A DNA stretch of 64,000 nucleotides, taken from positions 2,914,001-2,978,000 of the forward strand of contig NZ_OZ244925.1 of the NCBI RefSeq assembly GCF_965221945.1. The letters run 5' to 3'. The notes beneath the pieces were generated by a model. The model searched no databases and was not told the DNA's origin. It was given only the letters and a program-made list of their open reading frames with translations. The DNA comes from Poriferisodalis sp965221945 (lineage in GTDB: Bacteria > Actinomycetota > Acidimicrobiia > Acidimicrobiales > Poriferisodalaceae). Of the stretch, positions 24,456-34,152 are shown one piece after another (positions within the stretch are counted from its first letter, which is position 1; each line of letters opens with the position of its first letter). The position numbers were made by a program, and so were the translations under genes.

Positions 24456-25209
24456 GAGCCGACACGCCTCCAGAGACGGTGAACACCTCGCCGGTCACAT
24501 AGGTCGCCTCATCCGACGCCAGGAACGAGACCATGCTCGCGACATCGTCGGGCTGCCCGATGCGGCCCAGGAACGCCTTGTCTGACAGGTAGCTGTCGAA
24601 GAACTCCTGCGGGTAGATCTTGCGCAAGAAATCGTTGTAGATCAGGCCCGGAGCCACCGCATTGACCCGCACCCCGTGGACTCCGTTCTCGGCGGCAGCC
24701 ACCCGGGTGAGCGCCCCTACGCCGGCCTTGGCCGCGGAATAGGCGGCGCCGTGCTCGGTTGACATCTCCCAGGCCGCTATCGACGAGATGTTGATGATCG
24801 AGCCGCCGCCTGCGGCGATCATCGCGGCGAGCGCGTAGCGCATGCACACGAACGTGCCGGTCAGATCGACGTCGAGGCAGCGCTGCCAGGTCTCCAGAGA
24901 CATCTCGGCCACTGGCTCGATCTTCGACCAGCCCGCGTTGTTGACCAGCACATCAAGCCCACCCTTGTCGGCCGCTACTTCTGAGATGACGGCCTGCACC
25001 TGGGTGTGGTCGGTCACGTCGAGGTGATAGGCGCTCACCTCGCGCCCCACCTCGTCGGCCAGGACACCGGCGAACTCGTGGCAGCGGCGCTCATGGGCAT
25101 CGGTCACCACGACGTCCAACCCGTCGTGAGCGAGCCGTCTCGCCACCGCCGCTCCGATGCCGGCGCCGGCGGCCGCGGTCACCAGTGCGACCCGCGGGTC
25201 GTTCCCCAT
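24448..25209 (-). CDS. short-chain dehydrogenase/reductase (SDR)
   Basis: A classical SDR of 253 residues from the ATG at 25209. It has the cofactor motif TAAAGAGIGAAVAR, NNAG (residues about 90-93), the catalytic Ser in NISSIAAW, the YxxxK motif YSAAKAG and a C-terminal TGEVFTVSGG. It oxidises or reduces an alcohol/carbonyl with NAD(P)H. The ATG overlaps the stop of the LLM gene, so translation is coupled. The frame continues upstream of 25209 but only as a shadow of the LLM gene. Confidence 0.9.
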   Translation of the reverse strand: MGNDPRVALVTAAAGAGIGAAVARRLAHDGLDVVVTDAHERRCHEFAGVLADEVGREVSAYHLDVTDHTQVQAVISEVAADKGGLDVLVNNAGWSKIEPVAEMSLETWQRCLDVDLTGTFVCMRYALAAMIAAGGGSIINISSIAAWEMSTEHGAAYSAAKAGVGALTRVAAAENGVHGVRVNAVAPGLIYNDFLRKIYPQEFFDSYLSDKAFLGRIGQPDDVASMVSFLASDEATYVTGEVFTVSGGVSARG

Positions 25210-26222
25210 CAGCTTCCTCCCTCTGTTTCGACGGCACCGATCACGGTGTCTGCCAGCTGGGCCAGGCGCTGGGTGCGCCCGCCCGACAGCAGCGCGAACG
25301 TGATCCGGTCGATGTCGAGCTGCCACAGTTGACGGAGCCGGTCGACGCACGTGTCGAGGTCGCCCACCAGCGCCACCGACTTGACGAACTCATCGGACAC
25401 CGTGTGCTTGTGCCCCGCCTGCAGCGAGAGGTGGTCGACGAGGCCGTACGCGCCCGCGGCGCGCGCGAACTCGGGACGGAACCTCTCCCACGCGGGCGGC
25501 ATCCGCTCCCATGGATGGAAGGTGGCCGCCTGGCTGGTGGCCCATGCCCTGACGTCGTCAATGGCACTCGCCTCGTCGTCGTTGATTGACATGGTGACGA
25601 ACAGGTCGACGGTCAGCTGACCGCGGTCGCGTCCGGCGGCCTCCAGCCCCTGGTGGATGTAGTCGAGCTGCCAAGAGCAGAACTCGGGGTCCGCAGCGCC
25701 CATGAGCACGGCTCCGTCGCACGTCTCGCCAGCGAGCCGCAACATGGCGGGTTGCGAGACGGCGAGGTAGACGGGAATCTGGCGTTTCGCAGTGGCCAAG
25801 CGGACCTCGTTGCCGTCGAGATCGCACGGCTCTCCGCTGAAGAGTCGGCGGAAATCATCGATCCCCGAGCGCAGATCGCCCAGCCTGGACGGCGTGCCTC
25901 CGGCGCCGAGCACGGCTGACCAGCCTGCGCCGAGGCCGAGCACAGCGCGGCCGTCGGAGAGTTCGTCCAGCGCAGCGGTGGCATTGGCGGTCACTGTGGG
26001 GTGGCGGGTCACGAGGTTGGTGACACCCGCCCCGATGAGCACGTTCTCGGTTGACAGCGCGGCCAGGTTCATCGCCGCGTACACGTCCTTCATGCCGAGC
26101 TGGAAGTCGATGTACCACAGCGCCTCGAAACCTCTTTCGTCGATGGCGCGGGCCAGTTCGGCCGTGCGGCTCAAGGGCTCGCGGGGGCTGACACCCAGGG
26201 AGATGCCGTAGCGGTGCCTCAT
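25209..26222 (-). CDS. LLM-class (luciferase-like) flavin/F420-dependent oxidoreductase
   Basis: A 337-residue luciferase-fold protein: YGISLGVSPREPLS, RGFEALWYIDFQ, GAGVTNLVTRHPT, the family's LGLGAGWSA and PVYLAVSQPAMLRLAGE. Many actinobacterial members use coenzyme F420, others FMN; the sequence alone does not decide. It probably catalyses a monooxygenation or reduction in the catabolic pathway encoded here. It overlaps the alpha/beta hydrolase stop by four bases and the SDR start. Confidence 0.9.
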   Translation of the reverse strand: MRHRYGISLGVSPREPLSRTAELARAIDERGFEALWYIDFQLGMKDVYAAMNLAALSTENVLIGAGVTNLVTRHPTVTANATAALDELSDGRAVLGLGAGWSAVLGAGGTPSRLGDLRSGIDDFRRLFSGEPCDLDGNEVRLATAKRQIPVYLAVSQPAMLRLAGETCDGAVLMGAADPEFCSWQLDYIHQGLEAAGRDRGQLTVDLFVTMSINDDEASAIDDVRAWATSQAATFHPWERMPPAWERFRPEFARAAGAYGLVDHLSLQAGHKHTVSDEFVKSVALVGDLDTCVDRLRQLWQLDIDRITFALLSGGRTQRLAQLADTVIGAVETEGGS

Positions 26223-27013
26223 GGGAGTCCCCTCTCACCCAAGAGCTGGGCGAGCAGCTTGCCGTAGGAGTCGGGCTGGTCGACGGAGAGAAGATGACCG
26301 GCGCCGGCCACCTCGTGATACCGGCAGTCGTCGACGCTCTCGACGATGATGTCGGACGCCCGGCGCGGGCAGAAGACATCGCCCGATGCCCCGATGACAT
26401 CGACGGGGATCTCTATCTGCGCCAGCAGCGGGTTCAGCGGCTCGGAGCGGATCCCGACCATCGCTCGGGCCGCGTTGATGTAGCCGTGGCCGTAACCGAC
26501 GGCGTCTCTCCGCCGGGAGGTCACAGCGTCAATGTCGGCCTCGGTGACGATCTGGCGGGCCGTGTCGTCGCGCAGGCCAGCGGCGAAGCCGTCCGCGTCG
26601 TGAGCTTCGAGCTGGGCGATGCGGCCCTCGAAGAAGTCGGCTGCGGCCCCGCCGACCACCGACGACGTGGCCACCACGATCAGGTGACCGATCAGGGTTG
26701 GGCTAGCGCTCGCAGCCTTGAGCCCGATGGTCCCGCCCAGCGAATAGCCGACCACGGCGGCAGGACCGGTCTCGGCGCTCAGGAACGCCGCCAGGTCGTC
26801 GCTCAGCTGCGACAGGGTGCCAGCGCCCTGCCCGGGAGTTGTTCGACCGTGTCCCCGAAGATCGACTGCGTAGACGGTGAACTCGCCGAGATGGGCCGCG
26901 ACGGCGTCCCAGGAACGATGATCCTCGGCCAGCCCATGCAAGAGCACTACCGGCGGCCCCGAGCCTTGCCGCCGGTAGTTGACCACGATGTCGTCCAGCT
27001 CGACGGTGCTCAT
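26219..27013 (-). CDS. alpha/beta hydrolase
   Basis: A 264-residue alpha/beta-hydrolase-fold protein with the oxyanion motif LLHGLAEDHRSW, YAVDLRGHGRT, the nucleophile elbow GYSLGG (Ser near residue 97) and the catalytic His in AGAGHLLSVDQP. It would cleave an ester, lactone or C-C bond such as a ring-fission product. It is coupled to the acyl-CoA ligase gene upstream and the LLM gene downstream by four-base overlaps. Confidence 0.85.
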   Translation of the reverse strand: MSTVELDDIVVNYRRQGSGPPVVLLHGLAEDHRSWDAVAAHLGEFTVYAVDLRGHGRTTPGQGAGTLSQLSDDLAAFLSAETGPAAVVGYSLGGTIGLKAASASPTLIGHLIVVATSSVVGGAAADFFEGRIAQLEAHDADGFAAGLRDDTARQIVTEADIDAVTSRRRDAVGYGHGYINAARAMVGIRSEPLNPLLAQIEIPVDVIGASGDVFCPRRASDIIVESVDDCRYHEVAGAGHLLSVDQPDSYGKLLAQLLGERGLP

Positions 27014-28632
27014 CGGCCTGCGTCCCCATCCCAGCCTGCGCTGCCGTCGCCCGCTGCGGCAGTCACGGCGGAGGCGCTGACGAGTTCATCACGAAGCTGC
27101 TGTTTGCGTATCTTGCCTGCAGCCGTTCGTGGCAATTGATCGACCTGCATCAGCCGTTCGGGCCAGTCCCGCCGTGGCAGGCCCTGCTCAGCGCAGAACG
27201 CGACGACATCGTCGAGATCGAGAGGAACGCCAGCCTGCACGACCGCGCAGATGCGCTCGCCGAGACGCTCGTCGGGCCACCCGATCACGGCCACGCCGAC
27301 CACGTCGGGATGGGCGGCGATCGCATTCTCGGTCTCAACGGGAGAGATGTTTACGGCCCCGCGGATGATCAGGTCCTTGTGTCGCCCAGTAATGGACACG
27401 TAGTCGTCGGAATCGATACGGGCGAGGTCGCCGGTGCGGAAGAACCCGTCGCCGATGATGAGCTCAACGTACAGCTCGGGTTGGCCGTAGTAGCCGTTGA
27501 ACACGCCCGGCCCGCGCATGACGAGCTCGCCAGCCCCCGAAGCCTGCAGCCCCATGTCGGCGTCAAGGGTTCGCAGCTCCAGTCCGGGCAAACCCATCCC
27601 GACCGTGTTCTCGACCTGCGTTTCGGTCGAGCCGGTCACACACGTGGTGAGGCCGCCTTCGGTCATGCCCCACAGGGGTGTCACGAACGTATTCGGCAGC
27701 TCGGTTCGGCAGCGACGGATGAGGGCCGGCGGTACTTGGGCTCCACCGCACAGGAAGCTCCGCAACGATGCCAGCTTGGGCTCGCAGCCAGACCACCGGG
27801 CATTGACGAGGTCCAACAGGAACGGGGTCGCAGCCGCAGTGAAATCAGCGCGGTGGCGGGCCACCAGTTCCAGGGCGGTGAGAGGATCCCATTCGTCTTG
27901 GAGAATGAGCGGTGCACCCAACAGCAGCGACAGGCGGGCGCCGTGAATGGCGCCGACGCTGTGGCCGAGCGGTGACGGCATGAACACGGGCGTGTGATGG
28001 TCGAGTCCGAAACGCTCGGCGAACTGCACGTTGAGAGCGGCCAGCGAGTCCTCGCTGTGACTGACTGCCTTCGGGGGCCCGGTCGTACTAGACGTGAACA
28101 TCAGGTGTGCGGTGGTGTCGGGCACGTCGACGGTCCCCGCTGGGGGGACCACCGGGCCATGCACCGCCAGCCGGGTTCCGTCTGCCACAGCCACAGCGAG
28201 CTGGGTGGAGACCCGGGCGGCGGCTCGCCGGATCACCTCATCCGGCGACGCCCGCCGGTTCCGGCCTGCGCAGATAACCATGGCCGGCTGAATCAGACCG
28301 AAGATGTGGCGCAGGTGGGCCTCGGGCGTGGAGACCGGGGGCGTGGCCGGAACGTGGCCCGCCCTCAAGGTGGCCAGGAACATGACGACCCAAGCCGTGC
28401 AATTGGGCAGATGGATCACGACCACCCGCCTGCTGGCGCCGACGACCGAACGGATCTCGTCGGCGGCCTCGCCGGCCGCGTGCCACAGCTCGGACCGGGA
28501 CAGGGTGCTGCCCCCACTCACCAGGGCGAGCTCGTCCGGCCCCTCGGTGACGTGCGACTCGAAGCGGTCGACTAGCCGGCGGCCGGTCCACCATCCAGCG
28601 AGCCGGTAGCGCTCTGCGACGTCATCGACCAC
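27010..28632 (-). CDS. AMP-dependent acyl-CoA synthetase/ligase
   Basis: A 540-residue ANL-superfamily enzyme. It has the P-loop-like MFTSSTTGPPKAVSHS, GMTEGG (A5), the hinge region TGDLARIDSDDYVSITGRHKD and the catalytic Lys in LPRTAAGKIRKQQLRDEL. It activates a carboxylic acid as acyl-AMP and transfers it to CoA. As first gene of a tightly overlapping operon (ligase, hydrolase, LLM enzyme, SDR and formerly an amidase and a molybdenum hydroxylase), it likely starts degradation of an aromatic or alicyclic acid. The TetR gene is divergent. Confidence 0.9.
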   Translation of the reverse strand: MVDDVAERYRLAGWWTGRRLVDRFESHVTEGPDELALVSGGSTLSRSELWHAAGEAADEIRSVVGASRRVVVIHLPNCTAWVVMFLATLRAGHVPATPPVSTPEAHLRHIFGLIQPAMVICAGRNRRASPDEVIRRAAARVSTQLAVAVADGTRLAVHGPVVPPAGTVDVPDTTAHLMFTSSTTGPPKAVSHSEDSLAALNVQFAERFGLDHHTPVFMPSPLGHSVGAIHGARLSLLLGAPLILQDEWDPLTALELVARHRADFTAAATPFLLDLVNARWSGCEPKLASLRSFLCGGAQVPPALIRRCRTELPNTFVTPLWGMTEGGLTTCVTGSTETQVENTVGMGLPGLELRTLDADMGLQASGAGELVMRGPGVFNGYYGQPELYVELIIGDGFFRTGDLARIDSDDYVSITGRHKDLIIRGAVNISPVETENAIAAHPDVVGVAVIGWPDERLGERICAVVQAGVPLDLDDVVAFCAEQGLPRRDWPERLMQVDQLPRTAAGKIRKQQLRDELVSASAVTAAAGDGSAGWDGDAGR

Positions 28633-28666
28633 TGCTCTTCACCATTCCCGATATGGCTCACTCGGC

Positions 28667-28676
28667 GCAGTACTGC
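28667..28676. promoter_or_regulatory. candidate TetR operator palindrome
   Basis: GCAGTACTGC is a perfect 10-bp palindrome in the 222-bp gap between the divergent ligase and TetR genes. It is a plausible half-site region for the regulator but is unproven; the rest of the gap contains an AT-rich stretch (28705-28725) suitable for promoters. Confidence 0.25.
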
Positions 28677-28854
28677 AGATTCGCCAAACTATCACAAGAC
28701 CGACATCGCTTTTGTTTACTTTAGGCGGGTACGGGGAGGTAGGATCGAAAATTGCGGGCATTCAGGCCCGAGACGACCCGCGAAGTGGCCAGCAACACAG
28801 GGATTAGTCAGGTGCCTCACACCGAGCAGATGCCTTCCGACGACGCGAGCGCCC

Positions 28855-29514
28855 ATGGCCATTGAGCCGACGACGCCCAAGGGTCAACGGACACGACAGA
28901 CCATCCTCGACGCAGCATCGAAGGTTTTCACCAGAGACGGCTACGTCGATGCCCGCATGAGCGATGTCGCAGATCAGGCCGGGCTCTCCCTTGGCGGCCT
29001 GTACAGGTACTTCGAGAACAAGGAGGACCTCTTCAGAAGCGTTATCCGGGACATTCACGAGGAGCTCTTCCGGCAGAGCAGGTCCTCGACGCCCATCGCC
29101 GAGAACCCCGAGGTCGCTCTGTTCGAAGCAAACCTCGGATACCTGCAGCACTACCACGCCAACAGCGGCGTGATGCGGGCCTTCATCGAGGCGACGACGG
29201 TGGAGGGGCGCTTCACCACGATCTGGTGGACCATGCGCGAGCGCCACGTCGCCCGGTTCGTTCATGCGGTGGAGAACGACGACCGCGTCCAGCTCGACGG
29301 GTTCGATCCAGCCACGGTCGCCCGGGCCATGGCCTCCCTGGTCGAACAGACCGCTTACACAACGTTCGCCCACGCCGCGCTCAACACGATGCCGGTGGAC
29401 GTGGAGACGGTCGCGCGCATCGTGACCAGGGCCTGGTACCGCAGCTTCTACGGCGACTCCGCCGCGTACGGTGGGGGCAGAAAACTGGGCGAAACTCGGC
29501 TACTCAAACGATGA
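28855..29514 (+). CDS. TetR-family transcriptional regulator
   Basis: A 219-residue protein. The N-terminal HTH is complete: TRQTILDAASKVFTRDGY, MSDVADQAGLSLGGLYRYF and ENKEDLF. The C-terminal ligand domain contains FIEATTVEGRF and a long helix with VARAMASLVEQTAY, as in TetR_C types that bind acyl-CoA-like ligands. It is divergent from the acyl-CoA ligase operon, so it most likely represses that operon and itself until a pathway intermediate binds (inference). Confidence 0.9.
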   Translation: MAIEPTTPKGQRTRQTILDAASKVFTRDGYVDARMSDVADQAGLSLGGLYRYFENKEDLFRSVIRDIHEELFRQSRSSTPIAENPEVALFEANLGYLQHYHANSGVMRAFIEATTVEGRFTTIWWTMRERHVARFVHAVENDDRVQLDGFDPATVARAMASLVEQTAYTTFAHAALNTMPVDVETVARIVTRAWYRSFYGDSAAYGGGRKLGETRLLKR

Positions 29515-29529
29515 ACCCCAAGCCTGTGG

Positions 29530-29554
29530 GTGCCCATAATTCGGTCGTGGGCAC
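29530..29554 (+). terminator. possible weak terminator hairpin after the TetR gene
   Basis: GTGCCCA and TGGGCAC pair around an 11-base loop 16 bases after the TetR stop. There is no T tract, so this is tentative. Confidence 0.25.
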
Positions 29555-29739
29555 TGACCAGGGGTTACGCGCTCCATCCTGGGACCAGGAATCGGTACGA
29601 GATTCGGGACACGAGGACTCAGCATCGGCCCCATCGCGGCAGGTCAACGACCACGGCAGAGTTTCCGGCACCCACAACGCCCACTAGCCGAGTTGACAAC
29701 CTTGTTGGCCGTTACATCTAGATGATTGGTTCCGCGGGA

Positions 29740-29900
29740 TCAGTGATCGCAGGGGGTGAGTGAGCGTGCGGGTCGGTGGTGGTTGGTCTGGTCGTGCCGG
29801 ATGGCTGCGGTGAGGGCCAGTACCCGTGCGGCGACGCCGGCGCGGATGCATACGTGATGGCGTTCACAACGCACGCCGCCGCAACATGGCCTGACGAATA
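29740..29900 (-). mobile_element. transposase C-terminal remnant
   Basis: The minus strand reads CERHHVCIRAGVAARVLAL and ends RPARSLTPCDH. This is like the closing segment of several DDE transposases in which a run such as ARVLALAAAIWHN is followed by RSLIAYDH. Upstream sequence does not continue the protein. The flanking DNA (29555-29739 and 29901-30181) shows nothing else I can support. Confidence 0.4.
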
Positions 29901-30181
29901 GTCCGTCCGGTTGGGCACTATCCGATGTAGTCCCCAAACCGAGCAACCGTCGGCTGCGTCGCGCCAAAGCATCGCCGGGTCCTTGCATCCGCCCTTTCGT
30001 CCCATGACCGGAACGTTGGATTGCCGGCGACGACGGAGAGTCACATCAACTGCTCAGGACATTGCCTTGAGTGTGCCCGCGACTAGACGGTCCACGACAC
30101 TCGCCCTTAACGCTCGCCAGCGTTCAACGCCACACGGGCCACTTCGTCGCGGACTCCTAGGAGGGTGGTCGGAAAGTCTGG

Positions 30182-30472
30182 GTGTGGGTCCTCGTGTTGG
30201 GGGTTGTGATCGCGGATGATGGTGGGGTGCGCGGTTCGGCTGATGGTCAGGGTTCGATTTTTGATGTCGGGGTGATGGTGGGCGATCTGCTCGACTCTGA
30301 GGGGTTCTTGGTGTCGTTGGGGCAGGCTCGGGGGGAGCTGTTCTGCGACGCGGATTTTGATGCGTTGTATGCGTCGGGCCGGGGCCGGCCGTCGCATCCG
30401 CCGTCGGTGGTGGCGGCGTTGTTGTTGTTGCAGTTGTTCTATGGCGTGTCCGATCGTGAGGCTGAGCGGCGT
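30182..30472 (+). mobile_element. 5' fragment of an IS1182-like transposase gene
   Basis: The frame contains FDVGVMVGDLLDSEGF, then GRGRPSHPPSVVAALLLLQ and GVSDREAERR, the DUF772-type N-terminus of IS1182/IS5-group transposases. It breaks off at the left end of the IS3-like element at about 30473, so it was interrupted by that insertion. The rest of the gene is not found on the other side. Confidence 0.5.
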
Positions 30473-30565
30473 TCTGTGGTGCGTCTGACTTCGCGCGACG
30501 GGATCCTGGTTCTTTCAGACTGCATCTGAGATGGTTGCTGGCCTTGATTGTGGAGGCCGTCAACG

Positions 30566-30895
30566 ATGACATCGACACCGCGGAAGCCGAAGCGGATGCT
30601 GACAGCAGAGCAGAAGTACGACTTGTGGCTGGGGATGCTGACGGGGCAGATCTCCCAGGCCGACGCGGCAGCCGAGGCTGGGGTGGATCGGTCGGTGATC
30701 ACCCGGCTGCGAGCGGTTGCCCGCGATGGAGCGATCGCGGCGCTGGGGGCGTCGAGGCCGGGCCGGCCGCGTCAGTCTCGCCAGGAGGCGTCGGAGGCCG
30801 CGGCGTTGGGGGCCGAGGTCGACCGGCTCCAGGCGACGGTGGTCGAGCAGGCCGTCGAGTTGGCGGTGCTGCGGGGAAAATCGCGCCCGGGATGA
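30566..30895 (+). CDS. transposase orfA (helix-turn-helix)
   Basis: A 109-residue basic protein from the ATG at 30566. Residues about 14-55 form an HTH (LTAEQKYDLWLGMLTG, then EAGVDRSVITRLRAVARDGA), followed by a helical region with a leucine-rich heptad pattern (ALGAEVDRLQATVVEQAVEL). It binds the element's ends and acts with orfB. The stop overlaps the orfB ATG (ATGA), allowing coupled translation or a frameshift fusion. Confidence 0.7.
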   Translation: MTSTPRKPKRMLTAEQKYDLWLGMLTGQISQADAAAEAGVDRSVITRLRAVARDGAIAALGASRPGRPRQSRQEASEAAALGAEVDRLQATVVEQAVELAVLRGKSRPG

Positions 30896-31944
30896 GCGGT
30901 CCGGTTCCCGCCCGTGTCGATGGGACCGCCAAGGCGGCGTTGCTGTCCTTGATCGACGATGCGGTCGATGCCGGCTGGACGCTGAACCGGGCGTGCGCGG
31001 TGGTCGAGCTGGACCGGGGTCGGGCGTGGCGGTGGCAGCAGCGCCGAGCCGGGGGCGGGCTCGATGACGCCCGCCCGGGCGGGAACCCGATCCACGGGCT
31101 CTTGGAGTGGGAGGAGGCTGAGATCTTGGCGTTGTTCGACGAGTGGGGCGACGTGGACCGGTCGCATCGCAAGCTCGCTCACCGCGGCTCCTACGAGCAA
31201 CGGGTGTGGGCGTCGCCGTCGACCGTCGATCGGGTGCTGGCCCGTCACGGCCTTGCCCTGCAAGGAGCTCCACGACCGGCACGGACCGTGAAGACGCCGT
31301 GGCCGCACTGGTGTGAGTGGCACCCGAACCAGCTGTGGTGCTGGGACGGCTCCCAGTTCGAACGCTGCGTCGCCGCCAAGCACGCGTACGCGATTGTCGA
31401 CCTCGTGTCCCGCAAGCGGATCTCGACCCGCCTCACCGCCAACCCGGACTCGGTCGCCGCCCGGGTCCTGTTCAGCCGCGGGCTCGACAACGAGGGACTG
31501 CTCACCGACGAGCTCCGAGCCCGCCTCACCGACCCCGACACCGCGCTCCCCGACGGCGACCGGGCGCCGTTGCTGCTGGCGGTCTCGGACAACGGGACCG
31601 AGATGCACGCCAACGAGACCCGCCGGTTCATGGCGCTGTGCTCGATCGCCCAACACTTCGGTCGCCCGTCGACCCCGACCGACCAGGCGTGGATCGAGTC
31701 GCTGTGGGGCCACGTCAAACGCGAGCACCCACACCTGACCACGATCACCGACCCGGCCGTGCTCGCCGCCGAACTCGAACGCGTCCGGGTCCACCACAAC
31801 AGCGTCCGGCTGCACGAAGCGATCGGCTACGTCACCCCCAACGACGAACACGACGGCCGCGGCGACACCATCCGCGCAGCCCGCACCGACGGCATGCGAA
31901 TCGCCGACGAACAACGCCGAGCCTGGCACCGGAGCCAGCGATGA
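30892..31944 (+). CDS. transposase orfB (DDE integrase core)
   Basis: A 350-residue protein with a complete rve/DDE triad: first Asp in WCWDGSQF, second Asp in LLAVSDNGTEM, Glu in QAWIESLWGHVK. The N-terminal part contains an HTH-like stretch (NRACAVVELDRGRAWRW) and RSHRKLAHRGSY. It catalyses transposition of the element. The intact frame suggests recent activity, in contrast to the decayed copy to its right. Confidence 0.85.
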   Translation: MSGPVPARVDGTAKAALLSLIDDAVDAGWTLNRACAVVELDRGRAWRWQQRRAGGGLDDARPGGNPIHGLLEWEEAEILALFDEWGDVDRSHRKLAHRGSYEQRVWASPSTVDRVLARHGLALQGAPRPARTVKTPWPHWCEWHPNQLWCWDGSQFERCVAAKHAYAIVDLVSRKRISTRLTANPDSVAARVLFSRGLDNEGLLTDELRARLTDPDTALPDGDRAPLLLAVSDNGTEMHANETRRFMALCSIAQHFGRPSTPTDQAWIESLWGHVKREHPHLTTITDPAVLAAELERVRVHHNSVRLHEAIGYVTPNDEHDGRGDTIRAARTDGMRIADEQRRAWHRSQR

Positions 31945-32052
31945 ACCCGCCGACTACCCTCACCAACCACAACCCGCCAGCGACCATCGGATACGGCCTG
32001 AATCCCAACTCGATCCGTCGCGAAGAGTCAGATACGCCTCACTTACACAGAA

Positions 32053-32724
32053 CATCGGACACTCCCGGACGCGGCGTAGCGCGGACGCAGACACCCGCAC
32101 CCGGCCCTCCCAGGAGCCCCGCTGCGCGAGCTCGCGGCGGCTGCGGTCCACAGGCCCCCGCTGCTCGACCACAGCGAGGACCCCGGCGATCTCTGAGGGC
32201 CTGAGCGCGTGCAGCGCCACACCGCCGGGCTCGCGGTCCTCGAGGCCGGCGGCATCGCGCGGCCGTCGCCGCCAGCGGTGCGCCCGGCCATCGCACACGC
32301 CCAGCGGTGCGAGCCGCCGACGCGCACCGCGTCGTCGACCAGCCCGACGATCAGCTCCTTGGCCTGCGCGGGGACCCTCGCCCCCACAGCACCGCTCAGG
32401 CCCAGCCGGCCTTCCCCCCAGCAGCGCCAACTCGACCGCCCGGGACTCCACGGCCTCGATCGACTGGGCGACCTCTCCTTGGGCCTGCCCCAGCTCCCAG
32501 CAGCGCTCGGTGGCCCGCCGCCCCGGCCCGGCCGCCAAAGCCGCCAACGCGGCGTCGTTGACCGCGCGGCGGATGCCGATGACCGCGAACACATCGACAC
32601 AGTGCCCGCGGGCCGCCTCGGCCTGGGTTGTCTCCCGCGAGGTCACCTCCAAGAAGATCTCCCACATCGCCTCCGGCGACACCACACGCGGCCTCCGACG
32701 AACCCCGTTCCCGCTCACCGACAA
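32053..32724 (-). pseudogene. decayed relative of the IS3-like element
   Basis: The minus strand begins with an orfA-like frame (RRRPRVVSPEAMWEIFLEV, then QAEAARGHC). After frameshifts it gives an orfB-like part (LIVGLVDDAV; then, in another frame, VDRSRRELAQRGSWEGRV), matching the orfB segments VDRSHRKLAHRGSYEQRV. It stops exactly at the right end of the neighbouring intact element. The DDE core is gone. Confidence 0.55.
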
Positions 32725-32813
32725 CTCCTCTCAAGATCGCCCCAGAACCTGCCAGAGCCAGATCAATTCACGACACCATCTCCGCGTCGAACACAGACAC
32801 AGGACACCCTGTG

Positions 32814-34152
32814 GCTGTTGAATTTATGCGTGCGTTGGTGTTGATCGTCGGTCTGGGTGCTGGCGTGATGGTGAGCGAGGTCAGCGGCCGTCGGGGCGGC
32901 CCGCTGGTGATCGAGGCGGAGCTGACCGCTCGCCCGTGCTGTGGGGGCTGCGGGGGCGCGGTGTGGGCCCACGGCGGGAGCCCGGTGAGCCTGGGACCTG
33001 GCGGCGTTCGGTCGCCCGGTGCGGCTGGTGCGGGCAAAGCGCCGCTGGCGCTGTGCCACCGAGTCGTGCGCGGTGTGCGCGTTCACCGACCAGGAACCGC
33101 GGATCGCGCCGCCGCGGGCGCGGATGACTGCTCGGGCGGCTCGGCACGCGACCCGCCGAGCAGGTGCGGGCCGGGCGGTCAGCGAGATCGCAACCGAGTT
33201 GGGATGCAGCTGGCACACCGTGATGAGAGCAGCGCACCGCTGGGGCGCGGCGCTGCTCGAAGCCGATCCCGCACGCGTCGACGCGGTGACCGCTTTGGGC
33301 CTCGACGAGATCTTGGTGTTCCGCCGCGGCCGATACCGCCACAAGCACTGGGCCACCACCATCGCGGACGCCCGCCGCGGCAAGCTGCTCGACAGAGTCG
33401 CTGGTCGCAGCGCTGCGGGAGCGACCCGCTGGATCCCAGGGCGCACCCTGCGACGGCGACGGCGAGTGCGCTGGGCGGTCACGGACCTGTCGGGGCCCTG
33501 CCGCAAGGCGTTCAGCACGGCGCTGCGGAGCGCGACCCAGGTCGCGGACCCGTTCCACGTCGTCAAGCTCGCCGACGCAGCCGCCGACGACGTGCGCCGC
33601 CGCGTCCACAACGAGACTCCCGACGGGCGCGGCACCACCCACGATCCCCTCTATCGGACACGGCGGCTGCTGCTCGCCCCAGCGGAACGCGTCACCCAAG
33701 CAGGCCAAGCCAAGCTGCGCGGCCTGCTCGCCGCCGGGGACCCCCGCGGCGAGGCCCGCGACGCACGGCACGCCAAAGAGACCGCGCGGCTCACATACCG
33801 GACCCCCAACCACAAGTTCGCCACAGAAACGCTCGACGAACCCGCCCGCGACCTGCGCGACGAAGCGTTCAGCCCCGAGCCGGACAAGCTCGGCCCCACC
33901 CTGCGCACCTGGCGCACCCAGATCACCAACCGGCACCGCTCACACGTCACCAACGGACCCACCGAGACAGCCGACAACCTCGCGAAACCGATCAAGCGCG
34001 TCTCGTTCGGGATCGCCGACTTCGACCACCACCGGACCCCAGTCCTGCCCGACACCCTCACCCCACGCCAAAACGATGCTCCTATGTGTGTCAAGCCGCG
34101 ATTTGGTCGAGGTGCTGCTGGTAGCGCTCGGCGAGCTGCCATCGTGCGCTAG
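32814..34152 (+). pseudogene. ISL3-family transposase gene with a frameshift
   Basis: An N-terminal zinc-finger part (ARPCCGGCGGAVWAHG) runs in one frame. Near 32993 the coding switches frame and continues DLAAFGRPVRLVRAKRRWRC, then CAVCAFTDQEPRIAPPRA, LGLDEILVFRRGRY, VADPFHVVKLAD and the closing TNGPTETADNLAKPIKRVSF. This is the domain order of ISL3-family transposases of about 430 residues. Beyond FDHH the C-terminus diverges. The IS256 element inserted at the very end of this gene, its target copy overlapping the TAG stop. Confidence 0.7.

Larger units (their letters stand above)
30473..32050 (+). mobile_element. IS element with orfA/orfB and long imperfect inverted repeats
   Basis: The left end (from about 30473) and the reverse complement of the right end (to about 32050) align over some 60 bases, sharing TTCTGTG, TCTGACT, TTCGCGACGG and GATGGT.GCTGG. 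The element encodes an HTH orfA and a DDE orfB with ATGA overlap, as in IS3-like elements. Exact ends and a target duplication could not be fixed by eye. It separates an IS1182-like fragment on the left from a decayed relative on the right. Confidence 0.6.
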